64,000 nt of DNA from Streptomyces sp. R41 (GTDB lineage Bacteria; Actinomycetota; Actinomycetes; Streptomycetales; Streptomycetaceae), in contig NZ_CP163443.1 in NCBI RefSeq assembly GCF_041053055.1, positions 1,178,001 through 1,242,000 on the forward strand. Direction: 5' to 3'. Of the stretch, positions 32,133 through 41,182 are shown in pieces. The translations under genes were made by a program, and so were the position numbers. The number at the start of each line of letters is the position of its first letter. The stretch's first letter is position 1. The notes beneath the pieces were generated by a model. The model searched no databases. It had not been told where the DNA came from and saw only the letters and a program-made list of their open reading frames with translations.

Positions 32133-33565
32133 CATAGCATGACGTGCTTGACCTGGGTGTAGTCGAGCAGGCCGGTGAGGGAGAGGTCGCTGCCGTAGCC
32201 GGAGTGGCGTACTCCGCCGTGTGGCATCTCCGACACCGTGGTGCCGTGGGTGTTGACCCACACGATCCCCGTGTTCAGCGCGCGGCCCGCGCGCATCGCC
32301 CGGTCGTGGTCGCGCGTCCAGACACTGGCGGCGAGCCCTTGTGGCACCCCGTTGGCCATGCGGAAGGCCTCCGCCTCGTCGGCGAACGGCTGGACGGTCA
32401 CCACCGGCCCGAACACCTCGCTCTGCACGATCTCGTCCTTCTGCCGCACCCCGGCGACGACGGTGGCCTGATGGAAGAACCCGGGGCGGGTCAGAGCGGA
32501 TCCACCCGTGACGACTTGGGCGTGTGCGGGCAGTCGGGCCAACAGGCCCCGTACCGAGTCGAGTTGGGCACAACTGTTGAGGGGGCCGAAGTCGGCGTCC
32601 TCCTCCTCGGGGCCGCCGGGCACCTGGAGCACGGCCCGGCGGGCGAACGCCTCCAGAAAGGCGTCGTGGACACGGCGGTTGACGAGGATCCTCGTGGCGG
32701 CCGTGCAGTCCTGGCCCGCGTTGTAGAACGCCAGCGAGGACAACTGCTCCACGGCGTCGTCGAGATCGGCGTCGTCGTGCACCACCACGGGTGCGTTGCC
32801 GCCGAGTTCCAGGTGGAGCCGTTTGAGGTCGGCCGCCGCCGCGGCGGCGATCTCCTGCCCCGCCCGGACGCTGCCCGTGACGGCGACCAGCCGCACGTCC
32901 GGGTGGGCGACCAGAGCGCGCCCGGTGTCGCGGTCGCCGCACACCACGTTGAGCACGCCCGGCGGCAGGTGCTCGGCGGCGATACGGGCGAGCAGCGCGG
33001 CGGAGGACGGGGTGGTGTCGGACGGTTTGAGGACGACGGTGTTGCCTGCGGCGAGCGCGGGGGCGATCTTCCACACGGCCATCATCAGCGGGTAGTTCCA
33101 GGGGGTGATCTGGGCGCACACGCCGACGGGTTCGCGGCGCAGCACCGAGGTGCGGCCCGGGGTGTACTCGGCGGCCGCGGCGCCCGGCAGGTTCCGGGCG
33201 GCACCGGCGAAGTAGCGCACGGTGTCTAGGATCGCGGGCAGTTCGTCGGCCTTGAACAGGGTCCGCGGCTTGCCGGTGTCGCCGACCTCGGCGGCCACCA
33301 GGGCGTCCGTCCGCCGTTCCATGGCGTCGGCGAGGTGCAGCAACGCCGTCTGCCGTTGCGCCGGGGTGGTGGTCGACCAAGTGTCGAAGGCGTCCCGGGC
33401 CGCCCGGCATGCCGCGTCGACGTCCTCGGGGCCTGACAGCGGAGCCGCGCCGCCGGTCTGCCCGGTCACGGGGTCGACCAGGCGCAGTGTGGCTCCGGAG
33501 GCGGCGGGCAGGTCCTTCCCGCCGATGTGGTTGAGGACGGTCCTGGGGCGGGCGGGGTCAGCCAC
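32132..33565 (-). CDS. Aldehyde dehydrogenase, aminobutyraldehyde type
   Basis: 477 residues, the full NAD-dependent ALDH length. The cofactor lysine block VVLKPSDTTP, the general base in LELGGNAPVVV and the catalytic cysteine in NAGQDCTAATR are all present. It would oxidise the aldehyde produced by the amine oxidase encoded just upstream, whose stop it overlaps by eight bases. With a Pot-type polyamine importer upstream in the same run, 4-aminobutyraldehyde or a related amino-aldehyde is the likely substrate; exact specificity cannot be read. Confidence 0.9.
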   Translation of the reverse strand: MADPARPRTVLNHIGGKDLPAASGATLRLVDPVTGQTGGAAPLSGPEDVDAACRAARDAFDTWSTTTPAQRQTALLHLADAMERRTDALVAAEVGDTGKPRTLFKADELPAILDTVRYFAGAARNLPGAAAAEYTPGRTSVLRREPVGVCAQITPWNYPLMMAVWKIAPALAAGNTVVLKPSDTTPSSAALLARIAAEHLPPGVLNVVCGDRDTGRALVAHPDVRLVAVTGSVRAGQEIAAAAAADLKRLHLELGGNAPVVVHDDADLDDAVEQLSSLAFYNAGQDCTAATRILVNRRVHDAFLEAFARRAVLQVPGGPEEEDADFGPLNSCAQLDSVRGLLARLPAHAQVVTGGSALTRPGFFHQATVVAGVRQKDEIVQSEVFGPVVTVQPFADEAEAFRMANGVPQGLAASVWTRDHDRAMRAGRALNTGIVWVNTHGTTVSEMPHGGVRHSGYGSDLSLTGLLDYTQVKHVML

Positions 33566-34871
33566 GGCGCAGTGCCTCCTCTGCGGCGGCGCGGCCGGTC
33601 CGGACGGCGCCTTCCATGTATCCAGCGACCCACTGGTCGGAGCCGCAGACGTAGAACGGCGGTTCGTGCGTGCCGTGCAGCGGGCCGACGGCCATCAGCT
33701 CGCCCGGCGGCCACTGGGTGACGTATCCCTGGGTCCACGGGTCGGTGCCCCACAGCCTCAGGTAGGAGGCGAGCGGCCGGTGGGCCTCGTCGCCGAACAT
33801 GCCGGCGATCTCGGCGAGCAGCTCGGGAATGCGCAGGTGGGGCGGCGTGCCGAGCAGGACGCCGTAGCGCTCCGGCGGTATCAGCGCCGAGAGCACGCCC
33901 TCGCTCTGCGGCCAGGTGGAGCCCAGAACTCCCTCGGACTCGGACAGGCCGTTCAGACCGGCGTCGCGCCAGAACGGCGTGGCGTAGACGGCGGCGAACT
34001 TGGCGGCTGTCGCCTGGCGCTGGCGGTGCAGCGAGGCCAGCCGCGCTTCGCCGACCCCGCTGACGGCGACCGACCGCAGTGGGCCCACGGGCAGGGCGCC
34101 GACCACGGCGGCCGCGGTGAGGGTCTCGCCGGTCACCAGGCGGACGGTGCAGCGGCCTGGACGTACGTCCAGGGCCGTGACAGGTGAGCCGAGGCGGATG
34201 CGTGGGCCGAGTGCGCGGCCCAGGACCTCGGCGAGGGTCGCCGAGCCCTCGGCCAGACGCAGGCCTTCCCAGTCCTCGTAGTCGTAGTGGCCGCTGCTGG
34301 GGACGGCCGCGTTCTTGCGCAGTGCCGCGAGCAGGGAGATCCGCTCGTACGAGCCGCCGGCCAGGGCCAGTTGGCCGATGTCCCACAGCCGTACGACGGC
34401 GGGGGTGGCGTGCTGGTCGCGGAGCCAGTCGGCCACCGACAGCCGGTCGAGGGCGGTGGCCTCAGGGTGCGACCAGGGGTCGTCGGGGTCGACGGTGTCG
34501 GCAAGCGCCACGAACTGCGCGGTGAGCCGCTCGTGCACGGCCGTGTCGCCGGGTCCGAACCAGTGCGGCGGCTCGCCGGCCGAGCGGCCCTCGGGAGTGG
34601 CGCGGGTCATCCGTCCGGGTTCGGCGACGTAGCTGGGCACGGTCTTCAGGCCCAGTTCCCCGGCGAGTTCGAGGTAGGCGGTGTGCGCGCGGCCCACCAC
34701 CTCGCCGCCGAGCTGGACGGTACGGCCGTCCGGCAGCCGGGCCTGCTCGACCCGGCCGCCGACGCGGTCCCTGGCCTCCAGGACCAGGACGTCGGCGCCA
34801 CCGGCGGCGAGGTCCCGGGCCGCGGCGAGCCCGGCCAGTCCGGCGCCGAGCACGATCACGTCGTGATGCAT
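33558..34871 (-). CDS. Flavin monoamine oxidase family protein
   Basis: 437 residues; ATG 34871 has AAGGAA upstream. The FAD dinucleotide-binding start VIVLGAGLAGLAAARDL and LEARDRVGGR, and the C-terminal flavin-contact region (GYMEGAVRTGRAAAEEAL), are typical of MAO/polyamine-oxidase-type enzymes. It converts an amine to an aldehyde, ammonia or a smaller amine, and hydrogen peroxide. It is placed between the Pot importer and the aldehyde dehydrogenase, forming an import-oxidise-oxidise chain. No catalase gene is next to it. Confidence 0.9.
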   Translation of the reverse strand: MHHDVIVLGAGLAGLAAARDLAAGGADVLVLEARDRVGGRVEQARLPDGRTVQLGGEVVGRAHTAYLELAGELGLKTVPSYVAEPGRMTRATPEGRSAGEPPHWFGPGDTAVHERLTAQFVALADTVDPDDPWSHPEATALDRLSVADWLRDQHATPAVVRLWDIGQLALAGGSYERISLLAALRKNAAVPSSGHYDYEDWEGLRLAEGSATLAEVLGRALGPRIRLGSPVTALDVRPGRCTVRLVTGETLTAAAVVGALPVGPLRSVAVSGVGEARLASLHRQRQATAAKFAAVYATPFWRDAGLNGLSESEGVLGSTWPQSEGVLSALIPPERYGVLLGTPPHLRIPELLAEIAGMFGDEAHRPLASYLRLWGTDPWTQGYVTQWPPGELMAVGPLHGTHEPPFYVCGSDQWVAGYMEGAVRTGRAAAEEALRRG

Positions 34872-34912
34872 CAGCTTCGGTTCCTTCGTTCCAGGACGGT
34901 CGAGGCGCGCGG

Positions 34913-35983
34913 TCAGGCCAGGACGAGGCAGTGCTCGGGCCGCCAGCCGAACTCCACCGTCTCGCCGCCGCTCCAGCGGTCCTCCATGCGGGCCCGGGCC
35001 GTGTTCTGCTCCAGCACCGACAACGTCACGCCGGGGGCCAGTTCGATGAGGTAGGTCGTGGTCGGGCCGCTGTAGACGGTCTCGCGGATCACGCCGCTGA
35101 GCACCGACATGCCCGCTTCGAAGTCGGACAGCCAGATCTTCTCGGGGCGCACGGACACGCTGACCGCGGCGCCGTCGGCGATGCCGGGCCGCCGGCCGAC
35201 CGGGAGCCCGGGACCGTCGGCGAGGGCCACTTCGCCGTCGCGGTAGGTTCCGCTCATCAGGTTGGAGGTGCCCATGAAGGCGGCGACGAAGCGGCTGGTG
35301 GGGTGCTCGTAGACGTCCTCGGGGGTGCCGCACTGCTCGATACGGCCCTCGTTCATCACGGCGATCCGGTCGGACATGGCCAGCGCCTCGTCCTGGTCGT
35401 GGGTGACGAAGACGAAGGTGATGCCGACCTCACGCTGGATCTGCTTGAGCTCCACCTGCATCTGCCGGCGCAGCTTGAGGTCCAGGGCGGCCAGCGGCTC
35501 GTCGAGCAGCAGCACGGCGGGGCGGTTGACCAGGGCGCGGGCGAGGGCGACGCGCTGGCGCTGGCCACCGGAGAGGGTGCGGGGCCGCCGCCGGGCGAGC
35601 CCGGCGAGCTGGACCAGCTCCAGCATCTCGCCCACCCGTTGCCGGATCTCCGCCTTGGCCACGCCCTTGCGCTTGAGGCCGAAGGCGACGTTCTCCTCGA
35701 TGCTGAGGTGGTCGAACAGGGCGTAGCTCTGAAAGACGGTGTTGACGTTGCGCTTGTTGGGCGGCAGCGCGGTCACGTCCTCGCCCGCGAGCACGACGGC
35801 ACCCTCGGTCGGATCCGTGAACCCGCCGATCATGCGCAGCGAGGTGGTCTTGCCGCAGCCCGAGGGGCCCAGCAGGGAGAAGAACTGACCGGCGTCGATG
35901 TCGAGGCTCATGTCGTGGACGGCGTAGGAGTCGGCGAACTGCTTGGAGACGCCGTCGAGCCGGACTGCGTGGATCGCGTCCAT
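34913..35983 (-). CDS. potA: Spermidine/putrescine-type ABC importer ATPase
   Basis: 356 residues. Walker A GPSGCGKTTSLRMIGG, signature LSGGQRQRVALARAL, Walker B LLLDEPLAALD and a C-terminal TOBE domain (SVSVRPEKIWL) match PotA. It powers uptake through the two permeases that are encoded just before it on the same strand, only four bases away. Pot-type systems also carry other cationic amines, so the substrate could be a polyamine or a quaternary amine. Confidence 0.9.
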   Translation of the reverse strand: MDAIHAVRLDGVSKQFADSYAVHDMSLDIDAGQFFSLLGPSGCGKTTSLRMIGGFTDPTEGAVVLAGEDVTALPPNKRNVNTVFQSYALFDHLSIEENVAFGLKRKGVAKAEIRQRVGEMLELVQLAGLARRRPRTLSGGQRQRVALARALVNRPAVLLLDEPLAALDLKLRRQMQVELKQIQREVGITFVFVTHDQDEALAMSDRIAVMNEGRIEQCGTPEDVYEHPTSRFVAAFMGTSNLMSGTYRDGEVALADGPGLPVGRRPGIADGAAVSVSVRPEKIWLSDFEAGMSVLSGVIRETVYSGPTTTYLIELAPGVTLSVLEQNTARARMEDRWSGGETVEFGWRPEHCLVLA

Positions 35984-35987
35984 GGAT

Positions 35988-36863
35988 TCACTCCCCGGAG
36001 AGGATGTCGAGGCCGCCGCGCCGGCCGAACAGGCGCGGTATGAACAGGGCCAGGGCGATCAGGGCGATGGATCCGGCGAGCATCAGCGTGCCCACCGCGT
36101 TGATGGTGGGCTGTACCCCGAAGCGGATCGCGGAGTAGATGCGCACGGACAGCGGCTGGGGGTCGACGCCGGTGGTGAAGTACGCGAGAACGAAGTCGTC
36201 GAAGACGAGCGCGAAGATCAGTACGGCGCTGGCGAGTACGGCGGGCAGCAGGGCCGGCAGGGTGACCAGGCGCACCGCCTGCCAGCGGGTCGCGCCGAGA
36301 TCCATCGCGGCCTCCTCCACCTCGGGATTGAGGGCCGCGACCCGGGAGCGCAGGATGACGGTGACGTAGGAGATGGAGAAGGTGATCTCCGAGAGCATCA
36401 CCGTGCCGGTGGACAGCGTCACGCCCAGGCCCTTGAACAGCAGCATCGACGCGACGCCGGTGACGATCTCCGGGGTGATCAGCGGCACCAGCATGATGAG
36501 TCCGGCCAGTGAGCCGAGCCGGGTGCGGCTGCGCACCAGGCCGAGCGCGAGGGCCACGCCCAGCACGACGGAACCCGCCATTGCCACCAGGGAGATCCGC
36601 AGGCTGGTGCCCAGCGAGGAGATCAGTACGTCGTCGTGGAGGAACGCGCGGTACCAGCGCAGGCTGAAGCCGTCGAAGACGGTCAGGGATTTCCTGGCGT
36701 TGAAGGAGAACAGCGTCACGACGGCGATGGGCAGGTACAGCAGGGCGAAGAACAGGGCGGTGACGGCGATGAGGATCCGTGGTCGGCGCTCGGCGCGGCC
36801 GCGCCGGGTCCGGGGCCGGGGCCGGGCTGATGCGGCGGCGGAGGGGAGACGGAGCAGGGTCAT
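35988..36863 (-). CDS. potC: Pot-type ABC importer permease, PotC-like
   Basis: 291 residues with about six transmembrane helices after a basic, Pro/Arg-rich N-terminus of about 30 residues. The cytoplasmic coupling loop EEAAMDLGATRWQAVRLVTLP is the EAA motif of binding-protein-dependent permeases. The start overlaps the end of the other permease (ATGA), so the pair is co-translated to form the heterodimeric channel. Confidence 0.9.
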   Translation of the reverse strand: MTLLRLPSAAASARPRPRTRRGRAERRPRILIAVTALFFALLYLPIAVVTLFSFNARKSLTVFDGFSLRWYRAFLHDDVLISSLGTSLRISLVAMAGSVVLGVALALGLVRSRTRLGSLAGLIMLVPLITPEIVTGVASMLLFKGLGVTLSTGTVMLSEITFSISYVTVILRSRVAALNPEVEEAAMDLGATRWQAVRLVTLPALLPAVLASAVLIFALVFDDFVLAYFTTGVDPQPLSVRIYSAIRFGVQPTINAVGTLMLAGSIALIALALFIPRLFGRRGGLDILSGE

Positions 36864-37759
36864 CGGCGTGCCTCCGCTTCGTCCTTGCGGGTGCGCCGCA
36901 GGTAGCCGATCATGCCGAGCAGCAGGACGAGCATCAGCAGCATGGTGAGCGCGGAGCCGAGCGGCCAGTTCTGTCCCTGGAAGAATTTGTCCTGGATGAG
37001 GTTTCCGATCATGATCTGGTCCGGGCCTCCCATGAGCTGTGCGCTGACGAAGTCGCCCATGGCGGGCAGGAAGACCAGGACGAGCCCGGCCGTCGCGCCC
37101 TGCCGGGTGGCGGGCAGCGTGACGAAGAAGAAGGTGCGCACGGGGCCGCCGTACAGGTCGCGGCCGGCCTCGATGAGGGAGACGTCCAGCCGTTCCAGGG
37201 CGGCGTACAGCGGGATGATCATGAAGACAACGAATCCGTAGACGAGCCCGGCGACCACGCCGAAGCCGGTGTTGAGGATCTTCGTGCCGCCGTCGGCCAG
37301 GCCGAGGGTGCGCAGCGCGCGCAGGAGGGGTCCGTCGTCGGACAGGACGACCGACCAGCCGTACATGCGTACCAGGTAGTTGGCGAAGAACGGCACCACG
37401 ATCGCGGCGATCATCGCGTGCTTGTAGCGGCCGCCGTGCAGGGCGATGGTGTACGCCACCGGGTAGGCGATCAGCAGGCAGATGACGCAGGTCAGCAGGG
37501 CGTAGCCGAGGGAGCGCGCGAGGACCTCGGTGTAGGCGGGGTCGGCGAGGGCGCGGATGCTGCCCAGGTCGAAGCCGAAGCGGGGGTTGCCGAGTTCGTC
37601 GGTGGTGCCGACGGCGAGGACGGAGACCAGCAGCAGGGCGGCGATGAGGAAACCGGTCATCCACAGCGTGCCGGGGAGCATGAACCAGGTCCACATACGG
37701 GTGCCGGCGGCGCCGGAGCCGCGGCGGCGGGTACGCAGGGGGCGACGGAGCAGCGTCAT
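36860..37759 (-). CDS. potB: Pot-type ABC importer permease, PotB-like
   Basis: 299 residues, six predicted helices, with the coupling motif EAGRDLYGGPVRTFFFVTLP. A basic N-terminus precedes the first helix (WFMLPGTLWMTGFLIAALLL). It forms the membrane channel with the PotC-like partner. One base separates its start from the stop of the binding-protein gene, so the four transport genes are a single operon in the order binding protein, PotB, PotC, PotA. Confidence 0.9.
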   Translation of the reverse strand: MTLLRRPLRTRRRGSGAAGTRMWTWFMLPGTLWMTGFLIAALLLVSVLAVGTTDELGNPRFGFDLGSIRALADPAYTEVLARSLGYALLTCVICLLIAYPVAYTIALHGGRYKHAMIAAIVVPFFANYLVRMYGWSVVLSDDGPLLRALRTLGLADGGTKILNTGFGVVAGLVYGFVVFMIIPLYAALERLDVSLIEAGRDLYGGPVRTFFFVTLPATRQGATAGLVLVFLPAMGDFVSAQLMGGPDQIMIGNLIQDKFFQGQNWPLGSALTMLLMLVLLLGMIGYLRRTRKDEAEARR

Positions 37760-37760
37760 C

Positions 37761-38885
37761 TCAGCCCGCCTTCACATGGGTCCACGCGGTGTCGCGGGCG
37801 TCCTCCGCGGCGCGGCTGCCGTTGCGGAAGAACAGGTCCGCCTTGAGGTCGTCCTCGCTGACGACGCACTCGGGGAAGGGTTCGACCAGCGCGGCGTAGA
37901 TCTTCTCGGAGCCGGCCACCGGCATCGGGTAGCCGATGTACTCGATGTTCTTCTTCACGTTCTCCGGCCGGAGCATGTAGTCGATGAACAGCAGCGCGGT
38001 GCCGGGGTGGGGCGCGTTCCAGGGGACGGCGTAGCAGTCGGAGTTGATGGGTGTGCCCTCTTTCGGAGCCGCGAAGCCGAAGACGGAGGGGTCCTTGGCC
38101 TGGTTGAGCATGGCGGCCATGTCGCCGCTCCAGGCCTGGGTCATGAGTGCGTTGCCGTTGAGGAGGTTGTTGTAGCTGTCGCTGGAGAATCCGCGCAGTC
38201 GCGGCCGCAGGCTCTCCAGCAGCGCGGTGATGCGGTTCAGGTCACCGGTGTTGCCGGTGCTGACGTCCAGGCCGAGTTCGAGGGCGCCCATGCCGAGCAC
38301 CTCGTCCCGGTCGTCCAGCAAGAAGACCCTGCCCTTGGCCCTGTCGTTCCACAGGTCTTTCCAGGACCCGGTCAGGTCGCCGATACGATCGCGGCGCCAG
38401 CCGATGCCGGTCTTGTAGACGGTGAAGGGGACGGTGTGCGCGGAGCCGGGGTCGTACCAGGGGTCGGTGAAGTAGGTGTGCTTGCCGAACACGGCCTGGG
38501 AGTTGGCGAGTTGGGTGTGGTCGATCCGGCGTAGCCGACCGCCGCGGGCCAGGCGCTGGGCCCACTTGGCGGTGGGGAAGATGATGTCGTAGCGGTTGCC
38601 CGCGTTGAGCTTGGCGACCATGCCTTCCATCGAGTCGAAGTTCGACTGGATGACCTTGACGCCGTACTCGTTCTCGAAGCCCTTGAAGACCGAAGGGTCC
38701 ACGAAGTCGGCCCAGTTGAAGTAGACGAGGTCGCCGTCGACGCGTGCCCTGACCGGGGCCAGGTCCTTCTCGTCGGGGGTTTTGGCGGGCATGAACCCGC
38801 AGCCGCCGGCTGCGGCGCCGAGCAGACCGCAGGCGCCCGCCCGCAGTACGGCACGCCGGGACGGTGGAGGTACCTCGGGGGACAT
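37761..38885 (-). CDS. potD: Pot-type extracellular substrate-binding lipoprotein
   Basis: 374 residues; ATG 38885 has GGAGAGGA upstream. The N-terminus has a twin-arginine-like SRRAVLRAG and a lipobox ending AAGGC at about residue 30, so the protein is probably a lipoprotein. The body matches PotD: DLVYFNWADFVDPSVFKGFENEYG at the mature N-terminus, and acidic and aromatic residues lining the cleft. It captures the amine and hands it to the PotBC channel. It is the first gene of the transport operon and lies downstream of the Rieske oxygenase in the same direction. Confidence 0.9.
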   Translation of the reverse strand: MSPEVPPPSRRAVLRAGACGLLGAAAGGCGFMPAKTPDEKDLAPVRARVDGDLVYFNWADFVDPSVFKGFENEYGVKVIQSNFDSMEGMVAKLNAGNRYDIIFPTAKWAQRLARGGRLRRIDHTQLANSQAVFGKHTYFTDPWYDPGSAHTVPFTVYKTGIGWRRDRIGDLTGSWKDLWNDRAKGRVFLLDDRDEVLGMGALELGLDVSTGNTGDLNRITALLESLRPRLRGFSSDSYNNLLNGNALMTQAWSGDMAAMLNQAKDPSVFGFAAPKEGTPINSDCYAVPWNAPHPGTALLFIDYMLRPENVKKNIEYIGYPMPVAGSEKIYAALVEPFPECVVSEDDLKADLFFRNGSRAAEDARDTAWTHVKAG

Positions 38886-39071
38886 GAACGTCCTCTCCGT
38901 CGAGGAACGGCACAACTCCAGGGCGGGACCGGCTGGTCGGCTCACGGAGGCCCTGACTCCGTAGTGAAGACCGGTCTGGGGAGGGTGCGAACGTGCGTCA
39001 GCGGGGGCCGGGTAAGCCGGACGGGAGGAGTACGAGGCGCAGGTGCGGCCCGGCCGCCGGGCGGCGGGGCG

Positions 39072-40256
39072 TCACCGGCTCTCCCCCTCCAGGTCGTCCC
39101 GGACCCGGCGGGCGAACCAGCCGACGGCGGCCTCACGGCGCGAGAGCGGGCCTGGCTCGAACCCGGGGGTGGACAGGCCGGCCTGCACGCGTTCGACCAG
39201 TTCCGCGTCCTCGTCGTTGGTGACCCAGCCGATGTGGATGTTCAGTCGCCGGGCCAGCCTGGTGCGGGCGCTCTCCCCGTGCCGGGTGTAGAAGGCGCCG
39301 GGGATCGCCGCCCGGTCCTGGGCGGTGGGAAGGGCGGTCCACGCGAGCACGTGGTCAGGGTAGAAGTCGATGAGCGTGTTGGGGTAGATCACGGCGTAGC
39401 GCCATACCCGCCGGTCGGCCTCGGTCAGTCCCGGCATCTGAGTGGCCAGCCGCTGGTAGAGCCGCTCGGTCCAGTTCGAGGAGGGCTTGTCGCGCAGCGG
39501 CGACTCGAAGAGGACGTAGTTCTCCTGTACGTCCACCGTGTACGCCTGGTAGTCGAGCAGGCGCATGAGCGCGGGGTGGGCGACGGGGACGTGGTAGCCC
39601 TCGAGGTAGTTGTCGACGATCACCTTCCAGTTGGCGTGCTGCTCCTCGCCGCCCTCGGTGTCGTGGATGCGATGCCTGCCGATGGGTACGAGGTCGGCTC
39701 CGGCGTAGTGGCCGACGGCCTCCGCGAGCCCGGCGCAGCTCTCCGCGAGCGGGAGCGCCTCGAGGTGGAGGTTGACGAAGACGAAACCGAGGAAGGACTC
39801 GACGTTGACCGGGTACAGGCCGAGCCGGGGCTTGTCCAGGCAGGGGATCCGGCGCGCCTCGGGGGCGCCGACGAGCCGTCCGTCCAGCTTGTACGTCCAA
39901 CCGTGGTACGGGCAGCGGATCGCCTTGCCGGACGGTTCCGGGTCGGTGACCAGGCGGGTGCCGCGGTGGCGGCAGACGTTGAGGTGGGCGGCGAGAGTCC
40001 CGTCCTCGGTGCGGACGACCAGGACCTCCCGGCCGGCCGCGGTGGCGGCGAGGCGGGCTCCGGGTCCGGGGAGGTCGGACTCGTGGCAGACGAGCTGCCA
40101 TGACTTGGCGAAGATGCGCTCGGTCTCGGCCGCGGCGACGGCCGGATCCGTGTAGTAACGCGCGGGCAGTGCTTCCCCGGGGTGGTCCGGGGGCGGGGCG
40201 GGCCTGCCGGGCGGAGCCGGGGAGGCGGCGGGTGCCCGGGTGGTCGAGGACTGCAT
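39072..40256 (-). CDS. Rieske-type ring-hydroxylating or amine oxygenase, alpha subunit
   Basis: 394 residues. The Rieske [2Fe-2S] ligands are in CRHRGTRL and CPYHGWTY (CxH and CxxH). The mononuclear iron site is in NYLEGYHVPVAHPAL, with a distal acidic ligand. The length and single-subunit look resemble choline/carnitine/betaine monooxygenases as well as aromatic dioxygenases. Beside a Pot importer and amine oxidase, N-demethylation or hydroxylation of a quaternary amine is plausible but unproven. It needs an electron chain; the NuoF-like flavoprotein and ferredoxin encoded across the divergent promoter are candidates. Two TetR-like palindromes lie before its start. Confidence 0.88.
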   Translation of the reverse strand: MQSSTTRAPAASPAPPGRPAPPPDHPGEALPARYYTDPAVAAAETERIFAKSWQLVCHESDLPGPGARLAATAAGREVLVVRTEDGTLAAHLNVCRHRGTRLVTDPEPSGKAIRCPYHGWTYKLDGRLVGAPEARRIPCLDKPRLGLYPVNVESFLGFVFVNLHLEALPLAESCAGLAEAVGHYAGADLVPIGRHRIHDTEGGEEQHANWKVIVDNYLEGYHVPVAHPALMRLLDYQAYTVDVQENYVLFESPLRDKPSSNWTERLYQRLATQMPGLTEADRRVWRYAVIYPNTLIDFYPDHVLAWTALPTAQDRAAIPGAFYTRHGESARTRLARRLNIHIGWVTNDEDAELVERVQAGLSTPGFEPGPLSRREAAVGWFARRVRDDLEGESR

Positions 40257-40349
40257 GGGTTCCTCCTCCGCGCCGCGGCGGCGGCGATGGGCGGTGAGGC
40301 AGAGCGGGGATCGGGGGCCGATGCGGCTCCGGCGCTGCGCGATCCCGGC

Positions 40350-40367
40350 TGACTAATTGGTTAGTCA
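40350..40367. promoter_or_regulatory. TetR-type operator 1
   Basis: TGACTAATTGGTTAGTCA has perfect 7-bp arms (TGACTAA/TTAGTCA) around TTGG, 93 bp before the Rieske start. Its AT content is anomalous for this DNA. It is a likely site for the TetR protein encoded at 48186-48797. Confidence 0.6.
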
Positions 40368-40406
40368 GACTGGGACCGGCGCAGGTCAATGTCAAGACTT
40401 GTGGGC

Positions 40407-40427
40407 TGACTAATTAGTTAGTTAGTC
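40407..40427. promoter_or_regulatory. TetR-type operator 2
   Basis: A second element repeats the GACTAA and TTAGTC half sites (40408-40413 and 40422-40427) with an eight-base centre, and contains the inner palindrome ACTAATTAGT (40409-40418). It lies 57 bp from operator 1. The pair could control both divergent operons. Confidence 0.55.
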
Positions 40428-40452
40428 TCGTTGCAGGCGGACCACCACAGGC

Positions 40453-40505
40453 CCGTACCGCTCCGTGGTCCGCACCGCAGGCTCGCGGACCACGGAGCGG
40501 TACGG
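40453..40505. repeat. 21-bp perfect inverted repeat
   Basis: The arms 40453-40473 and 40485-40505 are perfectly complementary, with an 11-base loop (ACCGCAGGCTC). The stem begins CCGTACCGCTCC. It lies in a promoter region, not after a gene, so it is not an ordinary terminator. In the rightward transcript it would be in the 5' leader, about 260 nt before the first start. It could be a leader attenuator, a regulator site or a mobile-element relic. Confidence 0.75.
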
Positions 40506-40768
40506 CTCGCGCAACGCGAACCGCATGGCCTGTTCACCCTCGGTCCGCACACCACAGGGACCCCGGGCTCCGCACGGCCCGCGCAACCGGATCCCGCCCA
40601 CTACCGACCGGATCCGGCCCACTACGTCGACGCGATACACGGCCCCCTCGGCCGGTACCTCGCACGGCTCCCCGCCCGCTCGCCCAGGGCACCGGAGCAT
40701 CCCCCGTCCACGCCATCGCTGCGCCCCCCGTTCCGTACGGCCGGAACGGTCAGACCCCGGAGGCACGC

Positions 40769-41182
40769 ATGAGCGCTCACCGCAGTCTGGTCTGGCTCGG
40801 CCTCACCCCCGAGCCCGAACGTGAGCTGCCCGCCGCCGTGGCCGCCCTACGGGCCCCCACGGCGGGCCGCACACCGCCGGCCCTCGTCACCGCCGAGCGG
40901 CACCGCGTGGAACGGCTCGTCCTGCGTGGCACCCAGCGCAGCTGGCTGCGTTACCTCGGTGAGGTCACGGCGCTGGTGGTCGACGCCGCCGAAGGGCCCG
41001 GGACCACCGACCCGGCCGCGGCGCTCGTGGCCGGCGAGGTCGTCCTGGACCACCACCGCATGCTCATCGGCCTGCCGGGCCCCGGGTACGAACGCGCCGC
41101 TCCACAGCGCCGGGCCCTGGAGCGCGCGGTGGTGAGCCTGAAGTCCCGTTCCTGTCACGGCGAACCCGGGAGTACCGCATGA
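40769..41182 (+). CDS. Small protein of unknown function
   Basis: 137 residues; ATG 40769 is preceded by GGAGG. It is soluble-looking, rich in Ala, Leu and Arg, and has no signal peptide, transmembrane helix or known motif (it begins MSAHRSLVWLGLTPEPER). Its stop overlaps the start of the NuoF-like gene (ATGA), so it is translated together with the electron-transfer genes and may be an accessory or assembly factor. I do not recognise the family. Confidence 0.7.
   Translation: MSAHRSLVWLGLTPEPERELPAAVAALRAPTAGRTPPALVTAERHRVERLVLRGTQRSWLRYLGEVTALVVDAAEGPGTTDPAAALVAGEVVLDHHRMLIGLPGPGYERAAPQRRALERAVVSLKSRSCHGEPGSTA

Larger units (their letters stand above)
40257..40768. other. Divergent regulatory region of the catabolic island
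   Basis: 512 nt between the Rieske gene and the rightward operon. It contains two TetR-like palindromes (40350-40367 and 40408-40427), a 21-bp perfect inverted repeat (40453-40505), and short GC-rich direct repeats (CCGGATCC..GCCCACTAC twice, about 40577-40625). No convincing gene is present. Confidence 0.6.
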
